Source: Leadbetterella sp. (GTDB lineage: Bacteria > Bacteroidota > Bacteroidia > Cytophagales > Spirosomataceae). Taken from it: a DNA stretch of 64,000 bases. The notes under the pieces are model-generated. The model worked only from the letters and a program-made list of their open reading frames with translations. It ran no database searches and was not told where the DNA came from. The stretch's first letter is position 1; each line of letters opens with the position of its first letter. A program made the position numbers and the translations under genes. Location: contig JAHBUH010000006.1 in assembly GCA_019638185.1 (NCBI GenBank), positions 1-64,000 of the forward strand. The letters are read 5' to 3'. Of this stretch, positions 63,790 to 64,000 are shown in pieces.

Positions 63790-64000
63790 TTAGCTTCCGT
63801 TCCTGATTTCTTCCAGGCGTTTTTCAAGGGTCCGAAGCACAGCAGGCTCCTTTTCGGCCAGGTTAGTGGTTTCTCCCGGGTCTTTTTCCAGGCGGTACAA
63901 CTGCGGCGAAGGGGCATTTCCCAGCTCTATCCGGGTGTCTTTTTGTACGGCGGCGCCTTTAGTGGGAGTAATGTATTTCCAGTCCGTTTCGATAATGGCA
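63790..64000 (-). CDS. sulfatase, C-terminal end only
   Basis: The last 70 codons of a gene entering from the right edge read IETDWKYITP, then PQLYRLEKDPGETTNLAEKE and a basic helix ending EEIRNGS before TAA at 63790-63792. WKY followed by QLYxLxxDPxETxNLA is the standard C-terminus of arylsulfatase-type enzymes. The catalytic part is outside the window. With the beta-helix and CE15 genes it suggests a sulfated uronic-acid-containing polysaccharide as target. Confidence 0.85.
   Translation of the reverse strand, partial: AIIETDWKYITPTKGAAVQKDTRIELGNAPSPQLYRLEKDPGETTNLAEKEPAVLRTLEKRLEEIRNGS

Overview
The window is chromosomal DNA of a member of the Bacteroidota, most likely a free-living Sphingobacteriales/Chitinophagales-type organism. 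The evidence is two SusC/SusD pairs, several further TonB-dependent receptors, ECF sigma/FecR pairs with STN-domain receptors, LytTR regulators, TAnnTTTG-type -7 boxes and an absence of clear Shine-Dalgarno sites. Genus and species cannot be read from the sequence. GC content is moderate over most of the window; the first ~2.5 kb is clearly AT-rich and looks acquired.

Layout. (1) 1-5 kb is an accessory/defence segment: a SIR2-domain protein (cut by the window edge) overlapping a gene for a small membrane-anchored partner, a KilA-N pseudogene, a GNAT acetyltransferase, and an MqsR-like toxin with an HTH-Panacea antitoxin. (2) 5-20.4 kb is a helical-repeat protein gene divergent from a ribose/nucleoside utilisation locus: ribokinase, three nucleoside-hydrolase-like proteins, a GRP/RhaT-type sugar permease, SusC, SusD, and two paralogous TIM-barrel glycosidase-like proteins (DUF4978 type) alternating with nucleoside hydrolases. 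The arrangement suggests import of nucleosides or ribosides, perhaps glycosylated ones, periplasmic release of ribose, import, and phosphorylation. (3) 20.5-24 kb is a decayed carotenoid/light-response locus: crtI, idi and TIGR01777-epimerase remnants around an intact photolyase, then a DUF218 protein and a UvrD-like helicase fragment. (4) 24-33 kb holds an HxlR/DoxX pair with a tandem operator, a Tat-exported aldo/keto reductase, a SusC-like gene broken by one stop codon, VOC and MarR genes, an intradiol dioxygenase fused to a thioredoxin-like domain, a 15-bp tandem repeat, and a membrane LytTR regulator. (5) 33-38 kb is an ECF sigma/FecR/TonB-receptor signalling unit followed by a secreted lysine-rich coiled-coil protein. 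(6) 38-44 kb holds a large-subunit catalase, a PNPOx-like protein, a small EamA protein, and a block of two-component and TonB-receptor remnants. (7) 44-53.6 kb is an extracytoplasmic flavin/metal-uptake cluster: ApbE, TonB receptor, PepSY-flavodoxin reductase, DUF2271 protein and ankyrin protein, with a LytS/LytTR two-component pair inside it. (8) 53.8-64 kb is a second polysaccharide locus: ECF sigma, FecR, STN-type SusC, SusD, CE15-like esterase, and on the other strand a beta-helix protein and the end of a sulfatase.

Pseudogenes are frequent: KilA-N, crtI, idi, epimerase, uvrD-like, SusC, response regulator/kinase and TonB receptor. The best leads for undescribed biology are the SIR2 plus membrane-protein pair, the alternating nucleoside-hydrolase/glycosidase locus, and the DUF2271-centred flavin cluster. 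No tRNA, rRNA, CRISPR array or intact insertion sequence was seen.
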